A stretch of DNA of 64,000 bases from Candidatus Nitrotoga sp. BS (GTDB lineage: Bacteria; Pseudomonadota; Gammaproteobacteria; Burkholderiales; Gallionellaceae): the NCBI RefSeq assembly GCF_927797785.1, contig NZ_CAKMLL010000035.1, forward strand, positions 1-64,000. The letters are read 5' to 3'. This document shows, piece after piece, positions 54,348-63,626 of the stretch. The position numbers and the translations under genes were made by a program. Below the pieces are notes generated by a model that worked only from the letters and a program-made list of their open reading frames with translations, was not told the DNA's origin and searched no databases. Every line of letters begins with the position of its first letter. Positions within the stretch are counted from its first letter, which is position 1.

Positions 54348-56030
54348 TTAATCGGCCGCGAATACACGATTTTTACCAGCCCGTTTAGCTTTGTACATGG
54401 CGCCATCTGCTCGCCCGATTGTTGATTCAGGTTCTTCGCCGCTAGCATGTAATGCGACCCCTGCACTAAAGGTAATTAGCTGTCGTGCATTGTTATACAG
54501 GAAATAACTTTTGGTAAGCTCACGCTGTAGGCGGGTTATGGTCGCCATTGCCTCTTCCAAACTGGTATCTATCAAAATAATTAGGAATTCTTCGCCACCA
54601 TAACGTGCCACTTCATCGGTCGGACGCAGAGCATTCTTAACTACTTGAGTTAAATGAATGAGAGCCTCGTCACCACCCTGATGACCCAAGGAGTCGTTCA
54701 GTTGTTTGAAATTATCAATGTCGAGTAGTGCAACACTAACGGGCGTTTTCTGGCGCTCAGCGCGTTTAATTTCGCGATCCAGCACATCATCAAGTCCACG
54801 CCGGTTGAGTGCGCCGGTAAGTTTGTCTTCGCGTACTAATTCACTTACATGTTCCAGTTCTTGCTCTAATTGTTTGACACGCTCTTCGGCAATTTGCGCC
54901 TGTTGTCGTGTGCTGATCAGCTCTTCATGAGAGCGCATTGAACTAGCTTGGATGATGCGCGTATCTTGCATTATGTCATCCAGGATACGGCTTAATTCAG
55001 TGATGTTATCTGTCTGCCCGATTTTCAGGCTATAACCTTCAATTTTAGTGTGATATGCGCCCGTGTCATCGGTCATTTCGCTCAGACGATCGATGAAGCT
55101 GGTCATCAGGCTTTTAAGTGTGATCTTGGCTTCGATCATGTTTTGCTTTAGCAAGCTTTGCTTGATGATCGTGCTGCGCAAATTGCGTTCTGCCGTGGCG
55201 ATAGTGTGTTTGCTGACTGGGTGCTCGATGATTGCCTGTAGGCTAAGAATCTGGTCATGCAGCCATCTGTCTTCGGTCACCAGTTCGCCGACGTTTTCCA
55301 CCACTAGGCGAAACAGGCGCATCAATCCTTCCTGAATGAAGAAATGGTCTTTGTAGCTTAATTTCAGATTGGCCCAGAACTTGCGTAATTGCTTATTCAG
55401 CTTAATGGCTTGGCCATAATCGTTGGTGGTGCGCGCTTGTTGCGGCAATGACAGAAGTTCAATCTTCAGATCGGGATTTTCGCAGTGTGTGGATTCAAGA
55501 GATTGCGCTAGCAACTCACGCAGCTGCTCTACCAGTTTAATGTCTATGGTAGCGACAATAGGCGTGTCCAGAATGTTTTCTGAGGCAGGGGAAATAGAAA
55601 TTTTCTCTGCTGCTGATTCCATAGTTGCCGGTATTTGCTCATTAGGACTGGGCGTAGCTGCCACTCCCCAGGAAGCTATTAACAGCTGTAGCTTAGAAAA
55701 TAGAACATCAGCATCATTGTTGAATTTGTTCAGCACGGTTCCCACGCCTTGTTTTTTGCGTGTGAGAGTGACGCCTTTATGCGAGGCATCCATTTGTGTG
55801 AGCAGGTCATTGATCAGCTTCGGCCACGCTAGTTTTAGTTTGTCGTCAATCGATTCCTGAAGAGGTTGCGCATCCAATGCCACAGTTTTGTCCGCGCTAT
55901 CGGCCGCTGGCTTTCCGCAAATTTCCTGATACAGGCGCGCATAATTGTCCGGCGTAGGAGCAATCTTGCGTTCGGCCAAGGTGCTCAGGGTTTTTCGTGC
56001 GATTTGGGATGGAGTAGTGTCATTAGTCAT
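54348..56030 (-). CDS. Diguanylate cyclase (GGDEF domain protein)
   Basis: 560 residues, no membrane segment. The first 370 are helical and unlike any sensor I know, starting TTPSQIARKTLSTLAERKIA; a coiled coil near 370–400 (AEERVKQLEQELEHVSELVR) leads into the GGDEF domain. That domain has TGALNRRGLDDVLDREIKRA, DIDNFKQLNDSLGHQGGDEA, and the active-site GGEEF near 480. An RxxD inhibitory site (RPTDEVARY) sits five residues upstream, so product inhibition is expected. It probably makes c-di-GMP. Confidence 0.92.
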   Translation of the reverse strand: MTNDTTPSQIARKTLSTLAERKIAPTPDNYARLYQEICGKPAADSADKTVALDAQPLQESIDDKLKLAWPKLINDLLTQMDASHKGVTLTRKKQGVGTVLNKFNNDADVLFSKLQLLIASWGVAATPSPNEQIPATMESAAEKISISPASENILDTPIVATIDIKLVEQLRELLAQSLESTHCENPDLKIELLSLPQQARTTNDYGQAIKLNKQLRKFWANLKLSYKDHFFIQEGLMRLFRLVVENVGELVTEDRWLHDQILSLQAIIEHPVSKHTIATAERNLRSTIIKQSLLKQNMIEAKITLKSLMTSFIDRLSEMTDDTGAYHTKIEGYSLKIGQTDNITELSRILDDIMQDTRIIQASSMRSHEELISTRQQAQIAEERVKQLEQELEHVSELVREDKLTGALNRRGLDDVLDREIKRAERQKTPVSVALLDIDNFKQLNDSLGHQGGDEALIHLTQVVKNALRPTDEVARYGGEEFLIILIDTSLEEAMATITRLQRELTKSYFLYNNARQLITFSAGVALHASGEEPESTIGRADGAMYKAKRAGKNRVFAAD

Positions 56031-56388
56031 GATTTTAGTTAAAAACTAAGTAAACGAAAATTTTGCTTTCTCACTGTTCCCTCTGTCGAATTTGAGAGAA
56101 TGTTTGCGTTATCGTGCGAGATTAAATTTAAATCAGAAGGCGTCATAAAACATTGTTGGTCATCATTAGAATGGAGCACATTGTAGGGTATGCAGTGGGT
56201 GCTTTAAGCTATGATTAAAAGCTGTTTTCCATTGTAATTCACCCCGGCTGCTTTATAATTTCGCATGATGATCTTGCAGCAGTCTAATTTAGGGGAAAAC
56301 TCAAGGGGCCATTTTTCTGCTAGGGAGAGGAAATGCTAAGGAATGTGTAACAGTAAAAATTTGGTTGCTATGTTCGGGATGACTTACA
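56031..56388. other. Gene-free region upstream of the GGDEF gene
   Basis: About 360 bases of AT-rich sequence between the GGDEF start and repeat copy C. It must hold the GGDEF promoter; I find no sigma-28 site with correct spacing. Confidence 0.4.
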
Positions 56389-56566
56389 GGTGCCTCTAAA
56401 GATCGCAATTTTGCGAGCAACCACTTTGCAGCTTGCCTGCTAACCCCGTTTCGTCACAATATGGCATTACTCGAAAAAATTAGCGATTACATGTCAGTTA
56501 TATGCCGTGCTAAAATTTTTGCTCATGCCTTGCCTTGCTTAGATACTTGAATTTTTAGAGGCGCCC
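56389..56566 (+). repeat. MITE-like repeat family 1, copy C (full length, best preserved)
   Basis: 178 bp starting GGTGCCTCTAAAGATCGC and ending CTTGAATTTTTAGAGGCGCC, so the ends form a terminal inverted repeat. The interior shares ATTTTGCGAGCA, GCAGCTTGCCTGC and CGTCACAATATGG with copy A. It ends 20 bp from the ispB stop and could serve as a terminator between the genes. Confidence 0.75.
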
Positions 56567-56585
56567 TTACCTAAAATTAGCCTAA

Positions 56586-57554
56586 TCAAAATTGCCGTGT
56601 TGCGGCGAAATAAGCTAATTGCAGTAGAGAGTGTTTGTAAGTAGTGTCGGGCAAAATAGACAATGCCGCGCATGCCGCATCTGACTCTCTTTGTGCTTGT
56701 TGCCGAGTAAACTTAAGGGCGCCGGTTTGTTTTATTACCTGTAATACTTGGGCAAAACTTTCGATGTTGCCTTGCTCGATGGCTAGCTTAACTACAGCAG
56801 CCTGACTGGCGTCACCATGCTGCATGGCATAAATAAGCGGCAGTGTAGGCTTGCCTTCAGATAGGTCGTCCCCTAAGTTTTTGCCAGTTGCTTGTTCATC
56901 ACCAGAATAATCCAGAATGTCGTCCACCAATTGGAATGCTGTTCCTAAGTGCATACCATACTTTGCCACAGCTTCTTCGGTGGCGGTATCAACCTGTGCC
57001 AGAATAGCACCCAGACGCATCGACGCCTCGAATAGCTTGGCTGTTTTGCAATAAATCACGCGCAAATAACTGGTGGTATCCACACTCGCGTCATGACAAC
57101 TTAGCAATTGTAATACTTCACCTTCTGCAATAGTGTTGGTAGCGTCTGCCAATGTTTGCATCACACGCATGTCATTTACTTCCACCATCATTTGAAAAGC
57201 TCGCGAATATAAAAAATCGCCAACTAGTACACTCGCTGCATTACCAAATAGGGCGCTGGCAGTTGCTTGCCCACGGCGTAGCTCTGATTCATCCACCACG
57301 TCGTCGTGCAGCAACGTGGCGGTATGAATGAACTCCACTACCGCCGCCAGGCTGTGATGATATTCACCAGCGTAACCTAATGCATTGGCGGATAACACCA
57401 CTAATGCCGGGCGTAGCCGTTTGCCGCCATTGTTGATGATGTACTCGCTCATCTGATTGACTAGTGCCACATCAGAATGCAAACGGGTACGGATGATCCT
57501 GTCCACAACGGACATATCTGAGACAAGAGATTGTTTTATGGTTTCGAACGGCAC
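56586..57554 (-). CDS. ispB: Octaprenyl diphosphate synthase
   Basis: 322 residues. Makes the long prenyl side chain of ubiquinone (or menaquinone). First Asp-rich motif LLHDDVVDESELRRG near residue 80, second VDDILDYSGD near 210 with FQL upstream. GGKRLRPAL near 40 binds the diphosphate. Start ATG 57554; a sigma-70-like promoter lies about 40 bases upstream. Confidence 0.94.
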   Translation of the reverse strand: MPFETIKQSLVSDMSVVDRIIRTRLHSDVALVNQMSEYIINNGGKRLRPALVVLSANALGYAGEYHHSLAAVVEFIHTATLLHDDVVDESELRRGQATASALFGNAASVLVGDFLYSRAFQMMVEVNDMRVMQTLADATNTIAEGEVLQLLSCHDASVDTTSYLRVIYCKTAKLFEASMRLGAILAQVDTATEEAVAKYGMHLGTAFQLVDDILDYSGDEQATGKNLGDDLSEGKPTLPLIYAMQHGDASQAAVVKLAIEQGNIESFAQVLQVIKQTGALKFTRQQAQRESDAACAALSILPDTTYKHSLLQLAYFAATRQF

Positions 57555-57594
57555 AACAAACTCCCGATGATGGTAATGAACATGAAATACTACG

Positions 57595-57624
57595 ATGGTA
57601 TGGATTGTACAGAAGCCGTGTCAA
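57595..57624 (-). promoter_or_regulatory. Candidate sigma-70 promoter for ispB
   Basis: On the minus strand TTGACA (57624–57619), an 18-base spacer and TACCAT (57600–57595), 40 bases before the ispB ATG. The -35 is exact and the -10 matches 4 of 6. Confidence 0.45.
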
Positions 57625-57762
57625 GCAAACATGATTTTGCGGTAGCATTTTTGCATGGAATCACGTGCCGAAATAGCACTATGGAAAACTCATTGCGAAC
57701 GTCATTTGAAATTATTAATTCGACCGGAAGCGAGGTTTGGGACATAGATTAATTGTTCTCAA

Positions 57763-59259
57763 TTATCCCTGTCTGCCCATCCTGCGATACTGTATAGCCT
57801 CGGCGATGTGAGCAGCCAGGATGTTTTCGCTGCCTTCCAGATCGGCAACAGTGCGCGCTACTTTCAGTATGCGGTGATAGGCGCGAGCAGATAAATTCAG
57901 ATGGCTGATCGCTTGTTGCAACAGCGCTGCACCTTGTGCATCGGGCGCACAGAGAACGTCAATCTCGCCCACAGTGAGTTGTGCATTCGGTTTATTCTGT
58001 CGGGTTAGTGCGCGTTGCCGCGCTATATTCACACGTGCTTGAATATCATTATTTGTTTCTCCATCAGCCTGTTTAAGCAAGGTTTCCTGTGGCACTGCGG
58101 GAACTTCGATCTGAATGTCTATGCGATCTAACAGTGGGCCAGAAATTTTGCCGCGATAGCGTGCAATTTGATCGGGTGTGCAACGGCACTTGCCGTTGTA
58201 ATGGCCAAGATAGCCGCACGGGCAAGGATTCATTGCAGCAAGTAACTGAAATTGCGCGCGAAAATCTGCTCGGCGCGCAGCGCGCGAGATGGTGATGCGT
58301 CCACTCTCAAGTGGCTCACGCAGCACTTCCAGTACATGACGCTCAAATTCCGGCAATTCATCAAGGAACAGTACGCCGTGCATTGCGATAGATATTTCAC
58401 CGGGACGTGGATTGCTGCCGCCGCCGACCATAGCGACAGCTGATGCAGTGTGATGTGGTGAGCGGTATGGTCTGGTTTTCCACCGACTTACATCAAACAT
58501 ACCCCCTAACGATTGCATGGCTGCGCTTTCCAATGCTTCAACTTCAGTCATTTGCGGCAGAATGCCGGGGAAACGCGCCGCCAGCATTGATTTACCGGTG
58601 CCGGGCGGGCCGCTCATCAGCACGCTATGACCACCAGCAGCGGCAATTTCAAGCGCGCGCTTGGCCTGTCCTTGACCCTTCACTTCGCGCATGTCTGGAT
58701 AGTCGGGCATAACCGGCTGTGTACTGGCGACTTGACGTGTGAGTGCAGTGCGACCAGATAAATGAGCCGCCACCTGCAACAAGGATAGTGCAGGATATAC
58801 TGCAGCATCTTCTACCAGCGCCGCTTCGACGGCATTTATTTCAGGAAGAATAAATGCCCGCCCGTTGGATGCTGCGTGATAGGTCATTGCAAGCGCGCCG
58901 CGTATCGGCCGTAGCTCACCGGTAAGCGCCAGCTCACCGGCAAACTCATATTCGACAAGGCGGTTTGTGGGGATTTGTCCAGATGCAGCGAGAATACCTA
59001 GCGCAATGGGTAAATCAAAACGTCCGCTTTCTTTGGGTAGGTCGGCTGGTGCGAGATTAACCGTGATGCGGCGGCTGGGGAATTCAAACTGGCAAGTCAG
59101 CAAAGCCGCACGGACACGATCTTTGCTTTCTTTGACTTCGGTTTCCGGCAGGCCGACAATAGTAAAGCTGGGCAGGCCGTTGGCGAGATGCACTTCGACA
59201 GTGACCAGCGCGGCATCCATGCCGGAGAGGGCGCGGCTATATAAAACCGCGAGGCTCAT
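57763..59259 (-). CDS. comM: YifB/ComM family Mg-chelatase-like AAA+ ATPase
   Basis: 498 residues. N-terminal Lon-protease-like S5 fold (MSLAVLYSRALSGMDAALVT and VNLAPADLPKESGRFDLPIA) followed by the ATPase with Walker A MSGPPGTGKSMLAARFPGIL near 216 and Walker B GVLFLDELPEFERHVLEVLR near 300. A Cys-containing segment AAMNPCPCGYLGHYNGKC is typical. ComM acts in branch migration during natural transformation in some species. It directly abuts ubiK (TAA then ATG). Confidence 0.93.
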   Translation of the reverse strand: MSLAVLYSRALSGMDAALVTVEVHLANGLPSFTIVGLPETEVKESKDRVRAALLTCQFEFPSRRITVNLAPADLPKESGRFDLPIALGILAASGQIPTNRLVEYEFAGELALTGELRPIRGALAMTYHAASNGRAFILPEINAVEAALVEDAAVYPALSLLQVAAHLSGRTALTRQVASTQPVMPDYPDMREVKGQGQAKRALEIAAAGGHSVLMSGPPGTGKSMLAARFPGILPQMTEVEALESAAMQSLGGMFDVSRWKTRPYRSPHHTASAVAMVGGGSNPRPGEISIAMHGVLFLDELPEFERHVLEVLREPLESGRITISRAARRADFRAQFQLLAAMNPCPCGYLGHYNGKCRCTPDQIARYRGKISGPLLDRIDIQIEVPAVPQETLLKQADGETNNDIQARVNIARQRALTRQNKPNAQLTVGEIDVLCAPDAQGAALLQQAISHLNLSARAYHRILKVARTVADLEGSENILAAHIAEAIQYRRMGRQG

Positions 59260-59502
59260 TTATTCAGGGGTTGCTTGTGCTTCGAGGGCGGAAACCCGCG
59301 CTTCCAGTGCCGTCATTTTCTCAATTGTGTGTGATAGCAGTTGGGTTTGCACATCGAATTCTTCGCGCGTCACCAGATCCAGCTTGGTAAATCCTTGCGC
59401 CAGCAAGGCGCGGGCATTCTTCTCAACATCTTTTGCCGGGCTGTTAGCCACCGCTTTGCTTACCTTGGCGGAAATTTCATCGAAGAATTTTGCATTGAAC
59501 AT
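59260..59502 (-). CDS. ubiK: Ubiquinone biosynthesis accessory factor UbiK
   Basis: 80 residues (BMFP/YqiC family). Conserved N-terminal FDEISAKVSKAVANSPAKDV, then VTREEFDVQTQLLSHTIEKM and a C-terminal coiled coil. Assists the soluble Ubi complex. It is placed upstream of comM, a common betaproteobacterial pairing. Confidence 0.92.
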   Translation of the reverse strand: MFNAKFFDEISAKVSKAVANSPAKDVEKNARALLAQGFTKLDLVTREEFDVQTQLLSHTIEKMTALEARVSALEAQATPE

Positions 59503-59834
59503 CGTGTATCTCCATACTTATGCATGAGGCATATAGTGTAGCAAACTTTTCTTTAGCTATAGATGTGTCTAAAAGGAGTTTTACCAAAGTGCTTTACCTT
59601 AGGTTTCGCCAAGAATGCCGGTTGCACATTTGCTTGTCTCGAAATCGATTGATGGCAGAGATGCCCCCATAGCAGGCGAGTGGTGGGCAAAAAAGTCCAA
59701 GGAAGCAGCCCGAAAAGGAAAATAAAAATGGTTTGAACTTACTTTTTTTCGTAATCACGCCTATTTCGTTATTGGAATTTTGGAAATGCGGGGTTAATGC
59801 AGCGTAGCCATAAATAGTTTTGGACAAATTTAAC
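59503..59834. other. Gene-free region before the RpfE-type gene
   Basis: About 330 bases between divergent ubiK and the RpfE-type gene. Not convincingly coding; a basic frame on the plus strand around 59650–59730 is open only briefly. Holds the two divergent promoters, which I could not pinpoint. Confidence 0.4.
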
Positions 59835-60875
59835 ATGAGAAATGTAGATATCGTTATCCTTGATTTATTTTTGCCGCAAGAGATTGCCAAGGACGCTTGC
59901 GCCGGTCTGACTGTACCTGTCCTTGAGAAATTGCTAGCGCGTGCCAAGCATGCATTGTTGCCTTTAGAAATTTGTTCAACAGGTACGCTGGAAGAGTGGC
60001 TATGCCAGACTTTTGGTGTCACACGACAATTGGACGAAGAACCCATCGCACCGATTACCTTGATGGCGGACGGGATACAGCCAGGTTCGGGCCATTGGTT
60101 ATGTGCTGACCCAGTGCATCTGCAACTGCAACGCACGCAATTGTTTTTGCATCCGGATGTGCCATTGAATGCTGATGAAGCGGCTCAGTTATGCAGCAGT
60201 TTAAATACGCATTTTGCTGATGAAGGTTTACGTTTTTTTTCGCCTCATCCGCAGCGTTGGTATCTCCAGATGGAGAGCAGTTCAGGTATCGTAACGCGTC
60301 CTTTGTCGCAGGTGGCAGGCAGGAATGTACAAACGTATTTGCCGAAAGGACCCAGTGCCTTGCGCTGGCATAAGGTTTTCAATGAAATCCAAATGTTATT
60401 TTTCGAACACGCTGTTAATCAAGCGCGAGAGGCGCGTGGTGAATTTCCCATAAACAGTATATGGCTGTGGGGAGGAGGGCAAGCAGTCGAGCATTTGGTG
60501 CGGCCATATACGAAGGTTTGTGGCGACAGTTTTCTGGCTGGGGCTTTCGCTCAGGCGGCAGGCATTTCCTACGAAATATTGCCGGATGATTTAACCTTGT
60601 GTGCTGATGATAATGAAGATGACGTACTAATCGTCTGGGAAGGTTTGCGCCGTTCATTTCAACAAGGCGACCTGCAAGGCTGGCGTGATTCAGTGCAATG
60701 CTTGGAGCAAAGTTATCTTACATCATTGTGGAAAGCATTGCGAAACGGGCGCATTAAGCAGCTTAGTTTGATTGTACTTAGTGCGGGCGTTGCACATCGA
60801 TTTGTGTTGACGCGTAGTGCGGTGTGGAAACCATGGCGCTTGTCCAAATCTTTGACGCAATATGCGCTGGCATAG
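59835..60875 (+). CDS. RpfE-type conserved protein (phosphoglycerate mutase-like annotation)
   Basis: 346 residues from ATG 59835 (an in-frame TTG at 59820 is possible). N-terminal VDIVILDLFLPQEIAKDACA and VPVLEKLLARAKHALLPLEI, then RPLSQVAGRNVQTYLPKGPS, the block INSIWLWGGGQAVEHLVRPY near 205, and C-terminal FVLTRSAVWKPWRLSKSL. This resembles the RpfE-type family (COG4255), sometimes labelled cofactor-independent phosphoglycerate mutase. Its function is not established, so the enzymatic label should not be trusted. Confidence 0.65.
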   Translation: MRNVDIVILDLFLPQEIAKDACAGLTVPVLEKLLARAKHALLPLEICSTGTLEEWLCQTFGVTRQLDEEPIAPITLMADGIQPGSGHWLCADPVHLQLQRTQLFLHPDVPLNADEAAQLCSSLNTHFADEGLRFFSPHPQRWYLQMESSSGIVTRPLSQVAGRNVQTYLPKGPSALRWHKVFNEIQMLFFEHAVNQAREARGEFPINSIWLWGGGQAVEHLVRPYTKVCGDSFLAGAFAQAAGISYEILPDDLTLCADDNEDDVLIVWEGLRRSFQQGDLQGWRDSVQCLEQSYLTSLWKALRNGRIKQLSLIVLSAGVAHRFVLTRSAVWKPWRLSKSLTQYALA

Positions 60876-60986
60876 CATAAATAGTTAGACTGAATTTTTT
60901 CGGTAGTGCAGTAAATTTTATCCAGGCTCTTTGGCCTGGCTAGTCAGATACTGTATCATTTGAGTCCGCAAATAAATACGAAATAT

Positions 60987-61952
60987 ATGAAAGCCGTCTT
61001 CTTGGATTTTGAGCAGCCCATTGCAGAACTGGCAGGCAAAATTGAGCAGCTTCGCTTTGTACAGAATGATTCTGCACTTGATATTTCCTATGAGATTAAC
61101 CGTCTGCAAATAAAAAGCCAGGCGTTAGCCAAAGATATTTACGCCAAGCTCACGCCGTGGCAAATATCACAAGTATCACGCCATCCACAGCGCCCCTACA
61201 CGCTGGACTACATTCAACATTTGTTTACTGATTTTGAGGAGCTGCATGGAGATCGTTCCTATGCCGATGATCCGGCTATAGTCGGAGGGTTGGCGCGTTT
61301 TAATGGCCAAAGTGTGATGGTGATTGGACATCAAAAAGGGCGTGATACCAAGGAGCGACAATATCGCAACTTTGGCATGCCTCGTCCCGAGGGCTACCGC
61401 AAGGCAATGCGGTTGATGCGGCTGGCGGAGAAATTCGACATTCCCATTATGACTTTTATTGATACCCCAGGCGCTTACCCTGGAATTGGTGCCGAAGAAC
61501 GTGGTCAGTCTGAAGCTATCGGCAAAAGCTTGTATGTTATGGCAGAACTGCGCGTGCCATTGATTTGTACGGTGATTGGAGAAGGTGGTTCTGGTGGCGC
61601 ACTAGCCATTGCGGTAGGGGACGCATTATTGATGCTGCAATACGCTACATATTCGGTCATCTCGCCAGAAGGTTGTGCTGCTATCCTTTGGAAAAATGCG
61701 GGCAAGTCGGCCGATGCGGCGGAAACCCTGGGGATCACTGCTACCCGATTAAAGGCTTTGGGGTTGATCGACGAGATCGTTAACGAACCGCTGGGCGGAG
61801 CTCACCGTGACTACCAGGCAATGATGTTAACCTTGAAAAAAAGCTTACAAAGCACCCTTAAACAGGTGCAATCTCACTCCATAGACAAGCTGTTGCAAAT
61901 CCGTTTCAATCGCGTAATGGGCTATGGCAAATTCAAGGAAGTCGAGCTTTGA
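60987..61952 (+). CDS. accA: Acetyl-CoA carboxylase carboxyltransferase subunit alpha
   Basis: 321 residues from ATG 60987; the frame opens earlier at TTG 60960. First committed step of fatty-acid synthesis, with AccD. Motifs: [20 protein letters not shown] at the start, [20 protein letters not shown] near 85, [18 protein letters not shown] near 128, [20 protein letters not shown] near 158 and [20 protein letters not shown] near 200. The 3' end overlaps tilS by 29 bp. Confidence 0.95.
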   Translation: MKAVFLDFEQPIAELAGKIEQLRFVQNDSALDISYEINRLQIKSQALAKDIYAKLTPWQISQVSRHPQRPYTLDYIQHLFTDFEELHGDRSYADDPAIVGGLARFNGQSVMVIGHQKGRDTKERQYRNFGMPRPEGYRKAMRLMRLAEKFDIPIMTFIDTPGAYPGIGAEERGQSEAIGKSLYVMAELRVPLICTVIGEGGSGGALAIAVGDALLMLQYATYSVISPEGCAAILWKNAGKSADAAETLGITATRLKALGLIDEIVNEPLGGAHRDYQAMMLTLKKSLQSTLKQVQSHSIDKLLQIRFNRVMGYGKFKEVEL

Positions 61953-63297
61953 TTTAACAGAGCGCGTTGCTGACGCGCTCGCCCCCAAGCTTCCTGCGGG
62001 CAGCTACATCCTGCTTGGACTTAGCGGTGGCGTTGATTCGGTCGTCCTGCTGCACCTGCTAAAACAACTTTCCCTCCGTTATTCATGGCGTTTAAGTGCA
62101 TTACATGTACATCATGGAATTAGTCCTCAAGCGGACGTTTGGGCGGCATTCTGTGCTGATTTGTGCGCTCTCTATGATGTCTCTCTGCAAATAGAGCATG
62201 TAAATATCGCGCCGCTACGCTCGCTAGGTATTGAGGCAGCGGCGCGCAAACTTCGTCACGCCGCGCTTGCACAACAGCAGGTGGATTTTATAGCTTTGGC
62301 GCATCACCTTGATGACCAGGCAGAAACTTTGCTGCTGCAATTGCTGCGCGGGGCTGGCGTGCGCGGCGCAAGTGCCATGCCAGCCATAAAGCATCACGCG
62401 AATGTCCCAACACTGTTGCGCCCTTTGCTTAATGTTCCTCGTTCCATATTGCTGAAATACGCTCAACATCATGCACTTCAATGGGTGGAAGATGAAAGTA
62501 ACACTGATGATACTTACCCGCGCAATTTTTTACGTCATCGGATACTGCCACTGTTGGAACAACGCTTTCCAGCCTACCGAAAGACTTTAATGCGCAGCGC
62601 GCAGCATTTTGCCGAGGCAACGGAACTACTTGACGAATTGGCACAGCAGGATGCGGAGGGGGTAATAGCGAATAACCGTTTGGATATTATTAAATTACGT
62701 GTGTTGGGCATCGTACGGGGAAAGAATCTATTGCGTTATTTTCTGGCGGCTCAAGGGGCACCCATTCCAGACAGTACACGGTTACAAGAAATGCTGCGCC
62801 AACTATGCAATGCTCGCCAAGATGCGCAGGTGTGCATCGACTGGCGTGGCTGGCAAATACGTCGATATCGCGATCATGCTTACACTATGCCTGCTTTACC
62901 GCCCCCAGCTGATTTCACCATTATGTGGCATGGTGAAGCAGAGATATTATTGCCTCAGTCACACGGTGTACTTCATTTTAAACATGCAACTGGGCAGGGT
63001 ATCAGTTTGGCAAAACTTCAAGTCGGAATTGCCAGAATTAATTCGCGTCGTGGTGGCGAAACCATTCGGGTAGATGCTGCTCGTCCTCTACGAAACTTGA
63101 AAAATCTACTGCAGGAGCATGAAATGCTGCCGTGGCAACGCGATTTATTGCCCTTGCTTTTTTGCGATACTGACTTAGTGTGTGTCCCGGGTATAGCAAT
63201 AGCCAATACATATCAAGCTCAACCGGATGAAGCTGGAGTAATGGTTATTTGGTGTGTAGATCCAATGCGGGATGAATACGCTACTGAGTTGGAATGA
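61924..63297 (+). CDS. tilS: tRNA(Ile)-lysidine synthase
   Basis: 457 residues. Modifies C34 of tRNA-Ile(CAU) to lysidine so it reads AUA. The PP-loop is [20 protein letters not shown] near residue 32, with [20 protein letters not shown] near 63 and [20 protein letters not shown] near 127. C-terminal TilS domains follow ([32 protein letters not shown]). accA–tilS adjacency is common in betaproteobacteria. Confidence 0.95.
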   Translation: MANSRKSSFDLTERVADALAPKLPAGSYILLGLSGGVDSVVLLHLLKQLSLRYSWRLSALHVHHGISPQADVWAAFCADLCALYDVSLQIEHVNIAPLRSLGIEAAARKLRHAALAQQQVDFIALAHHLDDQAETLLLQLLRGAGVRGASAMPAIKHHANVPTLLRPLLNVPRSILLKYAQHHALQWVEDESNTDDTYPRNFLRHRILPLLEQRFPAYRKTLMRSAQHFAEATELLDELAQQDAEGVIANNRLDIIKLRVLGIVRGKNLLRYFLAAQGAPIPDSTRLQEMLRQLCNARQDAQVCIDWRGWQIRRYRDHAYTMPALPPPADFTIMWHGEAEILLPQSHGVLHFKHATGQGISLAKLQVGIARINSRRGGETIRVDAARPLRNLKNLLQEHEMLPWQRDLLPLLFCDTDLVCVPGIAIANTYQAQPDEAGVMVIWCVDPMRDEYATELE

Positions 63298-63387
63298 TAA
63301 TTGTGGCGGGGATGTTCTACATTTTGTATAAAGGATGTTTAGATTAACAAACTGAATTTGTAAATCAATTCCTATATCAACTGTGCA

Positions 63388-63489
63388 TCAAAGCGGGCGA
63401 TGGTCGCTTCGATATTCTTCAATATGACGCATGATTTCGTCGTGGGTAAAACGATGATTGACGGTCAACTCGCCGTGCAGCGCATCAAA
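63388..63489 (-). pseudogene. 3' gene remnant (unidentified)
   Basis: A short stretch ending in TGA that reads FDALHGELTVNHRFTHDEIM followed by an RHIEEYRSDHRPL end. Its amino-acid pattern looks coding, but upstream it runs into a stop. I do not recognise the family. Confidence 0.35.
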
Positions 63490-63542
63490 TCAGCGCCTCA
63501 CGGGCCACCTTGAGTGCCCCGGCCCGTGGGGCCATAACACCG

Positions 63543-63626
63543 TTCGTAAAGATTCTAACAGACAACGGGAGTCAGTTCGCGGATCGCTATACCAGCAAGG
63601 ATAAACGCGCCACAGGCGAGCATGTG
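63543..63626 (+). pseudogene. Transposase fragment, IS481-type DDE domain
   Basis: 28 codons reading FVKILTDNGSQFADRYTSKD and KRATGEHV. The TDNGSQF block around the second catalytic Asp is typical of the IS481/rve integrase core. The rest of the transposase is absent on both sides. Confidence 0.6.

Noticed and set aside
57531-57752. 73-codon plus-strand frame between ispB and comM
   Set aside because: Covers the ispB promoter region, has no Shine-Dalgarno sequence and no known relatives.
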